Origin: Yoonia sp. GPGPB17
GTDB lineage: Bacteria > Pseudomonadota > Alphaproteobacteria > Rhodobacterales > Rhodobacteraceae
Reading direction: 5' to 3'
Length of the DNA stretch: 64,000 nt
Assembly (NCBI RefSeq): GCF_037892195.1
Contig: NZ_JATACI010000002.1
Location: forward strand, 1,984,001-2,048,000
The notes under the pieces were generated by a model, which did not search any database, had not been told where the DNA came from, and saw only the letters and a list, made by a program, of their open reading frames with translations. The position numbers and the translations under genes are program-made. Position 1 is the stretch's first letter, and each line of letters starts with the position of its first letter. Shown here piece after piece: positions 48,217 through 59,500 of this stretch.

Positions 48217-48873
48217 ATGGCTGACTTATCCGCATTCCCGATCACGACCCGCTGGCCCGCCAGCGATCCATCTGTCATTCAACTTTATTCTTACCCCACG
48301 CCCAATGGCGTGAAGATATCCATCGCGTTGGAAGAGATGGGTCTTGCCTATGAACCGCACCTTGTGACGCTCAGCGATGCCGATGTGAAAAGCGACGCAT
48401 TTCTTTCACTCAATCCCAACAACAAGATCCCGGCGATTATTGACCCTAACGGGCCAGATGGTCCGATCGGGATTTTCGAAAGCGGTGCTATTCTGCTGTA
48501 TCTGGCTGAGAAATCGGGGAAATTTCTTGGGGCAACGGCCTCGGACAAGGCGAAGATCACGCAATGGCTGATGTTCCAGATGGGCGGCCTTGGGCCAATG
48601 TTGGGACAGATGGGCTTTTTCTACAAGTTTGCGGGCAAAGACATCGAAGACCCCCGTCCTCGCGAACGTTACCGCGACGAAGCAATCCGTTTGCTGACTG
48701 TTCTGGACAAAGAACTGGAAGGCAAAGAATGGATTGTCGGCGACTATTCCATCGCCGACATGGCGATTGCGCCTTGGCTGAATGCGTTGGAATTCTACGG
48801 AACCAAAGATGCGGTCGGCTATCACGACTTTAAGAATGTACCGGCTTATGTTGAGCGGTTTTTTGCGCGGTAA
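48217..48873 (+). CDS. Glutathione S-transferase family protein
   Basis: The 218-residue protein has a thioredoxin-like N-domain (QLYSYPTPNGVKISIALEEMGLAYE, then NKIPAI with the cis-Pro, and FESGAILLYLAEK) and an all-helical C-domain ending with SIADMAIAPWLN. It resembles the YghU/YfcG type of disulfide-bond reductases. ATG 48217 is chosen because the family start follows; the frame is open further upstream without similarity. Confidence 0.87.
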   Translation: MADLSAFPITTRWPASDPSVIQLYSYPTPNGVKISIALEEMGLAYEPHLVTLSDADVKSDAFLSLNPNNKIPAIIDPNGPDGPIGIFESGAILLYLAEKSGKFLGATASDKAKITQWLMFQMGGLGPMLGQMGFFYKFAGKDIEDPRPRERYRDEAIRLLTVLDKELEGKEWIVGDYSIADMAIAPWLNALEFYGTKDAVGYHDFKNVPAYVERFFAR

Positions 48874-48983
48874 GCTGTGGAAAAGGCCAAACGCATCCCC
48901 GATCCGTCGTAAGACGGTTTTTACAAGAAACTGCACGCCCGCTGGATACACGGGCGCGCAGCCTTAAATTTGGGTCTTCAATG

Positions 48984-49370
48984 TCACTTCGGCGGAGCGT
49001 GACAGACCGCTTCGATATTGTGCCCATCCGGATCCAGCACAAACGCGCCATAATAATCAGCATGGTAGTGCGGGCGCAGGCCGGGTGCGCCGTTGTCTTC
49101 ACCGCCAGCGCGTAAGGCTGCTGCATAGAAAGCATCGACCTCGGCACGTTTCTTTGCCTGCAAAGCAATGTGTAACATACCTGTCGTTGCACGCTCTTCA
49201 GCCAGCCAGAACCAGGGGCGATCATCGCCATAGCCACACACCTTCACACCGCCTGAATGCTCCAAGGGCACCTCAAACAGCCGTTTGACCCCCAGAGGTG
49301 CGAAGGCTTGATCGTAGAAAGCGGTTGAGCGCGCATAGTCAGTCACGCCAAAGGTCATATGATCGATCAT
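48984..49370 (-). CDS. VOC-family (glyoxalase/bleomycin-resistance-like) protein
   Basis: The 128-residue protein is one VOC module: MIDHMTFGVTDYARSTAFYDQAFAPLGVKRLF start, HIALQAKKRAEVDAFYAAAL in the middle, and GAFVLDPDGHNIEAVCH at the end. The His and Glu are the expected metal ligands. VOC proteins are metal-dependent enzymes of varied function, so the substrate is open. Confidence 0.82.
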   Translation of the reverse strand: MIDHMTFGVTDYARSTAFYDQAFAPLGVKRLFEVPLEHSGGVKVCGYGDDRPWFWLAEERATTGMLHIALQAKKRAEVDAFYAAALRAGGEDNGAPGLRPHYHADYYGAFVLDPDGHNIEAVCHAPPK

Positions 49371-49403
49371 TGCGGCGCCCTCTTACGCCGGAGCAAACCG
49401 CAC

Positions 49404-49850
49404 TTAAGGCAGCGTTCCGTTCAACACATACTGCAAAATCTGCACGACCTGCTGCGGTTCTTCCACAACGGCCAATGCCGCCGCATCCACCTCTTTGAGC
49501 GGATGCTGATGCTCTGGCCCATGCATCACGATCAGCGATTTGCCCAGCGCGGCGGCATAACCCGCATCAAACGCCGCGTTCCATTGTTTGTATTTCTCGC
49601 CAAAGCGCACCACGACGATGTCGGCATTTTCGATCCCGTGCCGGGTCCGGATCGCATTCAGGTTTGCCCCTTTGTTGTCGTGCCAGAACTTCTTGTCCTC
49701 TGCCCCCATGATCGCGACGCCGCAATCGTCAGACGCATCATGGTCGGTTACAGGGCTATCAAAAGCCACATCAAGTCCAGAGGCCCCCATGGTGATCTGG
49801 TCACGCCAATCGGTGTGGATTTCTCCGGAAAGGTAAATCTTGAGGGTCAT
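49404..49850 (-). CDS. YtoQ family protein
   Basis: The 148-residue protein matches the YtoQ pattern: IYLSGEIHTDWRDQI at residues 5-19, SPVTDHDASDDCG near residue 32, and IRTRHGIENADIVVVRFGEKYKQWNAAFDAGYAAALGK. The fold is probably related to nucleoside 2-deoxyribosyltransferases, but the function is not known. It lies 12 bases downstream of a GNAT gene on the same strand. Confidence 0.75.
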   Translation of the reverse strand: MTLKIYLSGEIHTDWRDQITMGASGLDVAFDSPVTDHDASDDCGVAIMGAEDKKFWHDNKGANLNAIRTRHGIENADIVVVRFGEKYKQWNAAFDAGYAAALGKSLIVMHGPEHQHPLKEVDAAALAVVEEPQQVVQILQYVLNGTLP

Positions 49851-49862
49851 ATCGGGGTTCCT

Positions 49863-50285
49863 TCACTTCAATTGCTTCTGAAAATAGACCTTGTTGTCCT
49901 CACGGCCAGTCTCTTGCCAACCCAGTTTCAGGTAAAAGGCTTGGGTTCCGGCCATACCGACATGGGTGGCCAGTTTGATCATGTTGTGGTCCGCCGCCGC
50001 AGATGCCTCTGACGATTCGTTGATCAAGGCCTGGCCAATCCCAAGTCCGCCCGCATCAGGGTGCACCGCGAGATTGGCGATATGCGCCAGATTGCCAAGC
50101 ACGAGGACGATGCCGCCACGGACCTCACCATCAACCTCTGCGACCCAGACGTTGTGATCGCGTATGTCCTCTGCGACCCCTTCGGTGACGGGCGGCAAGC
50201 CTAACGCCCGAAATGGCGCATAGGCCGCTTCCAGCACCGCAGTTAAACCGGCCACGTCATCTTTTGTGGCCCGGCGAATAATCAT
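49863..50285 (-). CDS. GNAT-family N-acetyltransferase
   Basis: The 140-residue protein shows the GNAT core: MIIRRATKDDVAGLTAVLEAAY start, VAEVDGEVRGGIVL, then LAVHPDAGGLGIGQALINE with the acetyl-CoA loop, and MAGTQAFYLKLGWQETGRE near the end. The substrate is unknown. It overlaps the stop of pheT by four bases, so it is expressed with the synthetase operon. Confidence 0.85.
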   Translation of the reverse strand: MIIRRATKDDVAGLTAVLEAAYAPFRALGLPPVTEGVAEDIRDHNVWVAEVDGEVRGGIVLVLGNLAHIANLAVHPDAGGLGIGQALINESSEASAAADHNMIKLATHVGMAGTQAFYLKLGWQETGREDNKVYFQKQLK

Positions 50286-52678
50286 CCCCGGAGGCTACCG
50301 CCCGTGGCCTTGGTCACTTTCTCGACGATCTTAGCGCTGACCGCCTCGATATCGGCGTCCTTCAGTGTCTTATCGGTCGGTTGCAAACGTACGGTCACAG
50401 CAAGCGATTTCTTGCCCTCGCCAAGGCTGCCGCCAATGAACTCGTCAAAAACGCGCACATCTGTGATCAGCGCCTTGTCGGCACCAGCCGCAGCGTTCAC
50501 CAGCGCCAGCGCCTCGACCTCTGCGTCCACCACAAAGGCAAAGTCGCGCTCGACCGCTTGCAGATCTGTTGCGGCCAAGGCCGGACGCGTCGCGGATTTC
50601 TTCTTCGGCACCGGCACTTCATCAGGCCAGATCGTGAAGGCGACCGCAGGGCCTTTAATATCCATCTCACGCAGCACCTTAGGATGCAGTTCACCAAAGA
50701 TGCCCAACACCTTTTTGGGGCCAAGGCAGATCTTGCCGTGACGGCCAGGATGCCACCACTCCGACGCGCCGCGCAGGATTTGTACTTTCGCAGGCGCGCC
50801 AATCGCGGCCAGCACAGCCTCGGCATCCGCCTTTGCATCGTAGAGGTCCACAGGCCGCGACGTGCCATGCACATCCTTCGGCCCGGTGCGTCCAATCAGA
50901 ACGCCCGACACCAGCATATGCTGCTCGCCTGGTTCGCCACCATGGAAACCAGCTCCGACTTCGAAAAGACCCATGTCCATGAAGCCACGCGCCTGATTGC
51001 GGGCAGCGGCCCGCAACAGACCGGGCAGCAGATTAGGCCGCATATGCGACATTTCAGAGCTGATCGGGTTCTCCAGCATCGTCGCATCATCGCCACCGCC
51101 AAAGAGTTTCGCCGCTTCAGCATCAATGAAACTGTAGGTCACGCACTCGTTGTAGCCCAGTGCAGCCGCCGTTCGGCGCGCGGTCTGTTGGCGCGATTGG
51201 CTGGGGGTTAGGATCGGTTTTGGCACGCCCGCATCAATGCGCGGCAGCGGCTTACCCTCCAGCTTGGTCAAGGATGCAATGCGCGCGACCTCTTCCACCA
51301 GATCCGCCTCGCCCTGCACGTCAGGCCGCCACGAGGGCACGTGGGCCATGTCCCCGTCCATCGTGAAACCGAGATCGGTCAGCGTGACGCGCTGGGTCGC
51401 TTCGGGGATGTCCATGCCCACCAGTGAAATCACCCGTTTGGCGTCCAGCTTGTAGGCGCGCGACGTATCCGGCACGGCGCCTGCTTGGATCAGCTCGGAT
51501 GCTTCGCCACCGGCATGGTCAACGATCATGCGCACGGCATGCTCTAGCCCCACGGGCGTGAAGGCCGGATCGACGCCGCGTTCAAAGCGGTAGCGCGCAT
51601 CAGAGTTGATCTTGAGTGCGCGGCCCGTGTAGGCGATCTGGATCGGGTCCCAATAAGCGCTTTCAACAAAGACGTTGACGGTCTCTTCCGTGCAGCCCGT
51701 GTCGGCCCCACCCATGATACCGGCAATGCTTTCAGGGCCATTGTCATCAGAGATGACCATCTGGCCGTTTTGCAATGTGTATTCCTTGTCATCCAATGCC
51801 ACGAGGCTTTCGCCCCCAGCGGCGCGATGCACACGCAGGTTGCCATTCACCTGATCCGCGTCAAAGACGTGCAGCGGGCGGTTCAGGTCGTAGGTGAACC
51901 AGTTCGTTACATCGACGAGGAAACTAATAGGGCGCAAACCAATGGCGCGCAACTGCGCCTGGAGCCAGTCGGGGCTGGGACCGTTCTTGACGCCTTTGAT
52001 CAGGCGACCACAAAAGACCGGGCATCCATCAAGCGTATCATCATCAATGGATACCTTCAGGTCAGCCTTAAAACTGGCAGGCACCGGATCAACCGAGATG
52101 GCTTTCAGGGTACCGATACCGCGCGCCGCGAGGTCACGGGCAATGCCGCGCACGCCCAGCGCATCGGGGCGGTTCGGTGTAATCGCGATCTCAATCACCG
52201 GATCAACCTTGTCCGGGTCGTTCGCGGCCAACCAATCGGTAAAGCGATCACCCACCTCGCCCGAGGGTAGTTCGATGATGCCATCATGCTCTTCCGACAG
52301 CTCCATCTCGCGTTCGGAACACATCATGCCATGGCTTTCGATGCCGCGGATTTTACCGACGCCAATGGTGGTATCAATGCCGGGCACATAAGTACCGGGG
52401 CTGGCGATCACGACGGTGATACCGGCGCGGGCATTGGGGGCGCCACAGATAATCTGGGTCGGGCCATTCGCCGTTTCAACCCGACAGACCTTCAGCTTAT
52501 CAGCATCGGGGTGCTTTTCAGCCGTCAGCACCTTGCCGATGGTGAAATCGGCCAACCGCTCAATCGGGTTTTCGATGCCTTCAACCTCTAGCCCCAGATC
52601 GGTCAGCGCATAGGCGATATCCGCGACCGAAGCGTCGGTGTCGAGGTGGTGTTTCAGCCAGGAGAGGGTGAATTTCAT
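50282..52678 (-). CDS. pheT: Phenylalanine-tRNA ligase beta subunit
   Basis: The 798-residue protein is full length: MKFTLSWLKHHLDTDAS start, tRNA-binding OB domain (FTIGKVLTAEKHPDADKLKVCRV near residue 44), B3/B4 editing domain, B5 domain, and a C-terminal FDX-ACB (anticodon-binding) domain ending with TLKDADIEAVSAKIVEKVTKATGGSLRG. With PheS it charges tRNA-Phe and edits mischarged tyrosine. Two small genes lie between pheS and pheT. Confidence 0.96.
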   Translation of the reverse strand: MKFTLSWLKHHLDTDASVADIAYALTDLGLEVEGIENPIERLADFTIGKVLTAEKHPDADKLKVCRVETANGPTQIICGAPNARAGITVVIASPGTYVPGIDTTIGVGKIRGIESHGMMCSEREMELSEEHDGIIELPSGEVGDRFTDWLAANDPDKVDPVIEIAITPNRPDALGVRGIARDLAARGIGTLKAISVDPVPASFKADLKVSIDDDTLDGCPVFCGRLIKGVKNGPSPDWLQAQLRAIGLRPISFLVDVTNWFTYDLNRPLHVFDADQVNGNLRVHRAAGGESLVALDDKEYTLQNGQMVISDDNGPESIAGIMGGADTGCTEETVNVFVESAYWDPIQIAYTGRALKINSDARYRFERGVDPAFTPVGLEHAVRMIVDHAGGEASELIQAGAVPDTSRAYKLDAKRVISLVGMDIPEATQRVTLTDLGFTMDGDMAHVPSWRPDVQGEADLVEEVARIASLTKLEGKPLPRIDAGVPKPILTPSQSRQQTARRTAAALGYNECVTYSFIDAEAAKLFGGGDDATMLENPISSEMSHMRPNLLPGLLRAAARNQARGFMDMGLFEVGAGFHGGEPGEQHMLVSGVLIGRTGPKDVHGTSRPVDLYDAKADAEAVLAAIGAPAKVQILRGASEWWHPGRHGKICLGPKKVLGIFGELHPKVLREMDIKGPAVAFTIWPDEVPVPKKKSATRPALAATDLQAVERDFAFVVDAEVEALALVNAAAGADKALITDVRVFDEFIGGSLGEGKKSLAVTVRLQPTDKTLKDADIEAVSAKIVEKVTKATGGSLRG

Positions 52679-52756
52679 AGGTCCGTCCTGCGGGTTAAAT
52701 CTGTTGTGATCGGATTAGCGGATAACGTGGCAAGGGGAAAGGGGCGCGTCGGTGTG

Positions 52757-53185
52757 CTAGAGTTCACGCCCGGCCAGATCCTCGACCAATTCGAAATGCT
52801 CAAAGACCAACATCATCTCGGGGTGAAAGCCACCGTTGCGTTTGAAATACGCTTTGTGGTCTTTGCGCCAACCCAAAAGACTGTCGTTTTCGCCTTCGGC
52901 CAAGGCCATCTCTTCGGTGACGTCACAATAGCGGATTTCCTGCACCTCGGTGGTGCGGATGACCAGCGCTGGGGTGCCGTCCCAATTTGCGGCGATATCG
53001 CAGCGGCCCACGACAGGCATCGCCTCCGGCTCGCCTTCGAAATCGGCGAGCGCGCCGCAGGTTGCGGTTTTCTTGCCTTGGCGGACAAGGGCGATGAGGT
53101 GTTGGCAAAGTGCGGCGCTATCGCCGAATTTGAAGGTGCCCGCACCTGGATATGTGTCTTGCAGATCTTCGGTGTCGTTGGTCAT
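52757..53185 (-). CDS. ASCH-domain protein
   Basis: The 142-residue protein has the ASCH fold pattern: KFGDSAALCQHLIALVRQGKKTATCGALADFEG near residue 18, VGRCDIAANWDGTPALVIRTTEVQEIRYCDV, and FFxR-like KAYFKRNGGFHPEMMLVFEHFELV near the end. ASCH proteins bind RNA or act on modified nucleosides (some are cytidine amidohydrolases). It sits between pheS and pheT, as in several related genomes. Confidence 0.8.
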   Translation of the reverse strand: MTNDTEDLQDTYPGAGTFKFGDSAALCQHLIALVRQGKKTATCGALADFEGEPEAMPVVGRCDIAANWDGTPALVIRTTEVQEIRYCDVTEEMALAEGENDSLLGWRKDHKAYFKRNGGFHPEMMLVFEHFELVEDLAGREL

Positions 53186-53207
53186 TCTTGGATCTTTCTC
53201 AACATCG

Positions 53208-53339
53208 GGGCAGCGCCCGGACCTCGGGGAGGCGCCGAGGCTGTTCAGTTTGGCGGAACGTTGTGTTTATCGGTGGGGGTATCGTTGTGCGCAGCGTTGC
53301 GAAAGCGCCCTCCCCATGGGGGAGGTCCGGGCGCTGCCC
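53208..53339. repeat. Perfect 18-base inverted repeat flanking 96 bases, REP/MITE-like
   Basis: The arms at 53208-53225 (GGGCAGCGCCCGGACCTC) and 53322-53339 are exact reverse complements. The enclosed segment itself contains a CCTCCCCATGGGGGAGG palindrome overlapping the right arm, and a GC-rich fold lies just beyond it. It occupies the gap between the ASCH gene and the small membrane-anchored gene. A miniature mobile or REP-type element is the likely explanation. Confidence 0.75.
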
Positions 53340-53361
53340 GGCAAGCCGGGCGGGAGATTTG

Positions 53362-53823
53362 TTACTCAAGCGATTTCTTCTTGGCTTGCTCCAAAGCATC
53401 GGGAGGGAGACGGCTTTTGCCCTTGTAACCAAAGACAGACCAAGCCAATCCATCACGTCTCATCTCTAAAATGAGGTCGTTGTGAGCTTTCGCCAATCTC
53501 TTGAAGGCGGGGTGCAGCGCTTCTGATTCTAGGTCCAATTCATTTGCTGCTTTTTCGAATTCCTCTAAATAGACCGATATAGCCAACATAACAGGAGGAG
53601 CCGCATACAGCGCCACTGCATTAGAGGATTTCTCCATCGTTTCATGCAATCGGAGATATTCATCATCGGTGAAGTTCGAGTAAGCCTGATTTGGGCGTGG
53701 ACAATTCAGCAGAAACTGTTCGTACACTCGACGTTTCTCCACAAGAATTGCTTCAGACTGCGAGTAAATCCGGCCCAGTACAAAAGCAACTGCGCCGATA
53801 ACAACAGCCCAAATCTCACTCAC
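53362..53823 (-). CDS. Small membrane-anchored protein of unknown function
   Basis: The 153-residue protein starts with one membrane segment ([17 protein letters not shown] at residues 4-20) and continues as a charged, helical cytoplasmic domain, with a moderately hydrophobic stretch near residue 75. I do not recognise a family. Its start overlaps the pheS stop by four bases. Codon use is more AT-rich than pheS, so it may be a recent arrival. Confidence 0.6.
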   Translation of the reverse strand: MSEIWAVVIGAVAFVLGRIYSQSEAILVEKRRVYEQFLLNCPRPNQAYSNFTDDEYLRLHETMEKSSNAVALYAAPPVMLAISVYLEEFEKAANELDLESEALHPAFKRLAKAHNDLILEMRRDGLAWSVFGYKGKSRLPPDALEQAKKKSLE

Positions 53824-54893
53824 CTACTCAACCCACCATGCAACGTCGGCTGATCCAGCGCCGCGAAACCATAGTGCCGCAACCACCGCAAATCACTGTC
53901 AAAGAACGCCCGCAAATCCGGGATCCCGTATTTCAGCATCGCGATCCGGTCGATGCCCATGCCAAAGGCAAAGCCTTGCCACTCGGTCGGGTCGATCCCG
54001 CCCGCCTCAAGCACTTTGGGGTGCACCATGCCGGAGCCAAGGATTTCCAGCCAGTCGTCGCCCTCGCCGACTTTCAGCGTGCCGCCTTCCCATGAACAGC
54101 GGATATCGACTTCAGCCGAGGGTTCGGTGAAGGGGAAATGGGACGCGCGGAAGCGGATGTCGACGTGGTCGACCTCGAAGTAGCTTTTGACGAATTCTTC
54201 CAGCACCCATTTCAGGTTCGCCATAGAGATGTCTTTGTCGATGGCAAGCCCTTCGACCTGATGGAACATCGGCGTATGGGTCTGGTCATAGTCGGCCCGA
54301 TACACCCGACCGGGGCAGATGATGCGGGTCGGCGCGCCTGTGGCCTCCATCGAGCGGATTTGCACAGGTGACGTATGCGTGCGCAGCACATGCGGCGGGC
54401 GGTTATCGCCCTCTTTGCGATGCGTATAGAACGTGTCCATCTCGGCCCGCGCCGGGTGATGGCCGGGGATGTTGAGGGCGTCAAAGTTGTACCAATCGCT
54501 TTCGATCTGCGGGCCTTCGGCCACGGCAAACCCCATATCGGCGAAGATCGCCGTGACCTCCTCGGTCACCTGGCTGATGGGGTGCACGGTGCCTTGGCCG
54601 CGCCCACGCGACGGCAGCGTGACGTCGAGCCATTCGTCTTTCAGACGCGCATCAAGGGCGGCATCGGCAAGGCCCGCTTTCTTGGCGGCGAGGGCGGAGT
54701 TGATCTCATCCTTCAGCGCATTCAGCGCCGGGCCTGCAACCTGCCGTTCCGCTGGTGTCATCTTGCCCAGTTCGCGCATCTGCAAACTGATCTCGCCCTT
54801 CTTACCCACGGCCTGCACGCGCAGGTCTTCGATCGCGGCTTCATCAGCGGCATCGGCAATCAGGCTAAGGTATTTTTGTTTCAGATCGTCCAT
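53820..54893 (-). CDS. pheS: Phenylalanine-tRNA ligase alpha subunit
   Basis: The 357-residue protein is full length: [15 protein letters not shown] coiled-coil start, [15 protein letters not shown] near residue 100, class II motif 2 ([23 protein letters not shown] near residue 200) and motif 3 ([18 protein letters not shown] near residue 315). It forms the alpha2beta2 enzyme with PheT. In many bacteria it directly follows rplT; here rplT is 8.7 kb away on the same strand. Confidence 0.97.
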   Translation of the reverse strand: MDDLKQKYLSLIADAADEAAIEDLRVQAVGKKGEISLQMRELGKMTPAERQVAGPALNALKDEINSALAAKKAGLADAALDARLKDEWLDVTLPSRGRGQGTVHPISQVTEEVTAIFADMGFAVAEGPQIESDWYNFDALNIPGHHPARAEMDTFYTHRKEGDNRPPHVLRTHTSPVQIRSMEATGAPTRIICPGRVYRADYDQTHTPMFHQVEGLAIDKDISMANLKWVLEEFVKSYFEVDHVDIRFRASHFPFTEPSAEVDIRCSWEGGTLKVGEGDDWLEILGSGMVHPKVLEAGGIDPTEWQGFAFGMGIDRIAMLKYGIPDLRAFFDSDLRWLRHYGFAALDQPTLHGGLSR

Positions 54894-54966
54894 CGGGCGC
54901 CTCTATGCATCATTCCCCGCGGTGCTAGCGAAATGGGTGATTGGTTGCAAGGCTGACGGGGTTGGT

Positions 54967-56059
54967 TCAGTCCTGACGCAGCAGGCGGGCCAATTGCACC
55001 GGCAGGGTCGTGCGCGCCAAGGGGCCCAAACCCACCACGTCCAACTGCGGAAAAATTGCTATCAGCTCGGCTCGGGTCTCGCCCGCCCAGCTCCGCGACG
55101 TCATAGACAGCCGGATAGTAGCTTTCGCTCCAGAACCCGTGGCTTTCAACGATCTGATGTGTATCGAACAGCAGGTGGTGATAGGTCACTTTGCGGCAGG
55201 GCGCGCGACGTACGGCGTGATCGTCGATCAGCGCTTTGGCGGGAACCAGCACTTCGGCCTCGCCGAACAACAGTTCAGCCTGCCAACCGGTGACCAGGAC
55301 ACGGTGCTGGGGTGACACCGATAGGGCTTTACGCGCACCATAGCGGCCCGCGCCGATCGTGACAGGCGCCAGCCGCCCCATGCCCGAGACGGTTTGGCTG
55401 GCCGCCCAGCGCACCGGTTGTGCGCCATGGTCGCGTGTCAGCACCAGATCGCCTGCCGCGATATCCTCAATACGCACTGGTCCATCGGGCGTCATGATCT
55501 CCGTTCCCGATACAAAGCATGCCAATCCGCTGTCACCCGGCGACAGGTCTGTAAAGACGGCTGCATCCGGGTCAGGCTGGTTAAACTGGATCGAGGCACC
55601 AACAGAATTGGGACCCGATGGCGTTGGGATGTTGACCGAAACAACCGTCCCCGGCGCGCCCGTGGCCGCAGCCGCCCCACCAACCGCCACGATGTTTTGC
55701 GTGCCGCTGCCGATATCATAAAAATCAATCAGCGTATTGGTAGCGACATTCGTCAGCGCATAGGCTTCGTAATTGGTCGCACCGCTACCGTTGGGATCAG
55801 TCAAAAGGATCGGATAGTTGTCTTCAGAGATCACATAGACTTTTTCACCATTGTCGGGGTCAATCACTTCGGTGATCAACCCGTCATCAAGGCCGTCCTG
55901 CAAGTTGATATCCAGACCGAGCGAACCATCGGCCTGATAGAACCCAACGGTAAAATCTGCCGGGTCTTCATTTGCACCCAGCGCAACCTCAAGGAACTCT
56001 GACACGCCCGTCTGCGACGAATATGCGTTTGAGTAGTGAAGTTCACTGATACGAGCCAT
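54967..56059 (-). CDS. Hint (hedgehog/intein-like) domain protein
   Basis: The restored protein has 363 residues. The N-terminal part (MARISELHYSNAYSSQTGVSEFLEVAL) resembles secreted lamin-tail-like domains. The Hint domain begins near residue 183 with the self-cleaving Cys in GLACFVSGTEIMTPDGPVRIEDIAAGDLVLTRD, followed by RKALSVSPQHRVLV and the ending SESYYPAVYDVAEL. Near 55085 one extra G in GGGCGGGC shifts the frame; removing it gives L-G-G-E-T-R-A-E-L and the usual leucine-rich C-terminus. Such proteins are common in Rhodobacteraceae, but their role is not established. It is not part of the synthetase operon by function. Confidence 0.78.
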
Positions 56060-56546
56060 GTCACCAATCCCGAGGGTATCTTCTTGCGACAGCTTATAGG
56101 CAGGAGATTAAAAAAATGCACGTTTGGATACAGCTAACACTGTGTTACAACCAACACCAAAAGCACGGCAGCCACAAGAACCGCCCGGCAATGCATCCTT
56201 CTTTTGTGGCCGGTGCATAAAATCGGCATGGGACGGGCCGGTCTGAATGGCTTCTGGAGGCGATGGGCGTTTTAAACCTATCGGAACAATCGATAGCCCA
56301 GAACTGATCGCGGTTGCCCGAAGGCCGAACGCGAACCGTGATCTCAGGCCGCGTGATGCATCATGCACCTCACGGGGTTGGATATCCGGCACCATCTTCA
56401 GTGAGGCCGGTTTTCCGATGAGCGGGGCCACCGCACACCGCCCTTCCGCCAAAAGTTAATAGAACGTGAATAGTTTGATCCGTTGGCACGTAGTCACCCT
56501 GAGCCCCCGCTATGGGGTGGGGTGCATCTTATGAAACGGATAGACT
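56060..56546. other. Intergenic stretch of about 490 bases upstream of the autotransporter
   Basis: It lies between divergent genes and should contain the promoters of both. No RNA gene or conserved element is recognised, and short open frames here have no family similarity. Confidence 0.5.
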
Positions 56547-59500
56547 ATGACCGATACGATTGCTGGAACTGTTGACCCACACCACACCCTTTCCTTTCAG
56601 ATGCAGGCAACACGCAGTGCTGTCTCGCCTATTGCCTTGATGCTGGGCCTGTTGGCCTGTCAGCCTGCTATTGCGCAAGAAGTGATCGCCGATGGCGACG
56701 TCGTGACAGAGACCATTGTGCTGGATGAAAGTGGCGATAGCCTGACAATTGAGGAAGGCGGCACACTTGATGTTGCAGATGCAGACGGCGTCGACGCCAG
56801 CGGCGATGACGTTGAGGTGCTGAACCAAGGCACGTTGCAGACGACAGGCACAAACGCGGCTGGCGTGAACTCAAGCGGTGCAGATGCAGACATCACAAAT
56901 GAAGGCACGTTGACAACACAGGGCGAAGCCAGTGCTTAAGCATCCTGTCAACTGGCACCAACACAGATATTGATAACACTGTGGCCGGAACGATCAGCAC
57001 AACCGGCTTTGGCAGCGACGGCATAGCGGTCGAAGGCGCAGGCGGGATGATTGATAATGCTTAAGCAGCGTGACGACGGCTGGCACTGGTGCGCAGGCGA
57101 TCTCAGCAACGGGTGATGGAAACCAGATCACTAACGCCGGTGCGCTGACAACGACGGGTGAGGCTGCGAATGGCATTCTTGCAACTGGCGCGAATGCGGT
57201 GGCCATCAATGATGAAACCGGTGTGATTGATGTTGGCGCATCCTCCGGTATTGCAATCACGGGGCTTGGTGCAGAAGCAACGAATGCGGGCCAGATTACC
57301 AGCAATGGCAATGGATTGTTGGGCGCGAATGGTGTTGCCAACCTCTCTAACAGCGGCACCATCAACGTCACAGGCAGCGGCAGCGGCATTGCCATTCGTC
57401 CTCTTGCGGAAGGCACCGAACCTGTTGCAACGGAGAACCCATTATCCTTGAACAATAGCGGAACCATTACGACGTTAGGGGGCGCAAACGGGATCACAAC
57501 CAATGTCGCAGGCTCTATCGTCACCAACACTGGTTTGATCAGCACATCCGGCGCTGGGGCCATTGCCATCTCGGTGATCGAGGCCGACGACGCGGTTGTT
57601 TTCAACGACGACGAAGCGATCACTGTGGGCGAAGACAGTGACGCGATCAAGGTCACAGGTGATCGTGCTGATATCGACAATGCGCCGAACGGCATTATCG
57701 ACACGGGCGGGAGCAACTCCAAAGGTATTGCGGTGACTGGCGATGATGCCGATATCGACAACGCGGGCAGCTTGAAAACCAGCGGCGCAAACTCTGACGG
57801 TATTGTCGTGACAGGTGACAACGCCGAGGTCGACAATGCCGCTGACGGGTCAATCACCACAAGTGGCGTGGGCTCCGCGGGGATTGTGGTCGACGGCAAT
57901 GGTGCAGCGATCAGCAACAGCAATCAGATCGAGACATTCGCAGGCGATAGCGACGGGATCATAGTCCGGGGTGATTATGCCGACATCGATAATGCAGCGG
58001 GCGGCTCAATCAGCACCGATAGCTTCAATGCAAATGGTATCGTCGTGATCGGGAACAAAGCTGAGGTCGATAACTTTGGTAGTCTTGCAACGGCTGGAAA
58101 CACCAGTGACGGTATCTTGATCAACGGCGACAATGCCGAGGTCACCAACGATACAGACGCCACCATTACCACCTTAGGCAATGCATCACGTGGCATCATG
58201 ATCAACGGAGACAACGGCAGCGCGGAAAATGAGGGGACGATTGATACGACAGGCATCGGCGCGGATGGCATCAGCGTGTCTGGCCTGAATTCTGTGATTG
58301 AGAATGAAGGATCAATTGTCACACGCGGAAACGATGCAGAGGGGATCACACTGACCGCTGGTGATCCGGCGGGCAGTGCTGACGGCTTTGAGAGCCTTGA
58401 TGGTATTGTTTTCAACGATGGTAGCATCAGCACGTCTGGTGATGGTGCCGAAGGCATCCTGGCTGAAGGTGGGACTGTCGCGATTTTGAATGACAACGCA
58501 GTCTCGACAACCGGTGCAAATGCCTCTGCCATCGTCGTTGATGCGGTGACTGGTGGTGCCCTCAATGACGGTGAAGTCACCACAGTAAGCGAAGGGGCCA
58601 AGGGGATCTCTGTAACAACAAGTGCCACTGAATCCAGCGACCCGGATGATCCTCTGGCTGCCGTGCTGAACACTGGTACGATCAATACGACCGGTACGAA
58701 CGCTGATGGTATCGAGGTAAACGGCGCGTCAGTAATCGTTTTCAATGAGGAGGCCATCACAACCTCAGGCGACGACAGTGATGGGATCAATGTCACCGGC
58801 AGTGAAGCCGAGGTTTTCAACGACGCAGAACAGGGTATCAATACACTAGGGGACGGATCACGCGGGATTGCGGTGAATGGTGACCAGAGCCAAATCAGCA
58901 ATGACGGTCAGATCACAACCAGCGGCGCAGCGGCGCACGGCATCTTCGCCTCAGGTGCGGGCAATGTCATCGTCAATGAAGGTTTGATCACGACAAATGG
59001 CGTTTCCGCCAGCGGCATCTTCTCGGAAGGGGTGGATGCGGTGATCGACAATGAACAGACAATCATCATGAACGGTCGCGGCGGCACTGCAATCACCTCT
59101 CTTGGAAACTCTGCCCAGATCACAAACGAGGCGCTGCTACAGATCGTCGGAGCAAACGCCACTGGGATCAGATCCGAAGGGGCCGGTGCCGTGATCACAA
59201 ACAATCAGACAATTGATGTCGATGGGTTTGGGTCCACCGGGATCGCCTCTGCTGGTGACAATGCGCAGATTACAAACAACGCGCTTATTGAAACCGAAGA
59301 CGCGGAAGCCACCGGTATCGCGTCCGGCGGGCTGGATGCAGTGATCATCAACAACCAAAGGATCACCATCAACGAGGATTCGGGCGGTGCAATTGTGTCC
59401 TTTGGGGATACAGCCCAAATCACCAACAATGCCGTGATCGAAACCAACGGGCGAAGCGCCATTGGCGTCAGCGCCGACGGGGCGGATGCGGTCATTCTCA

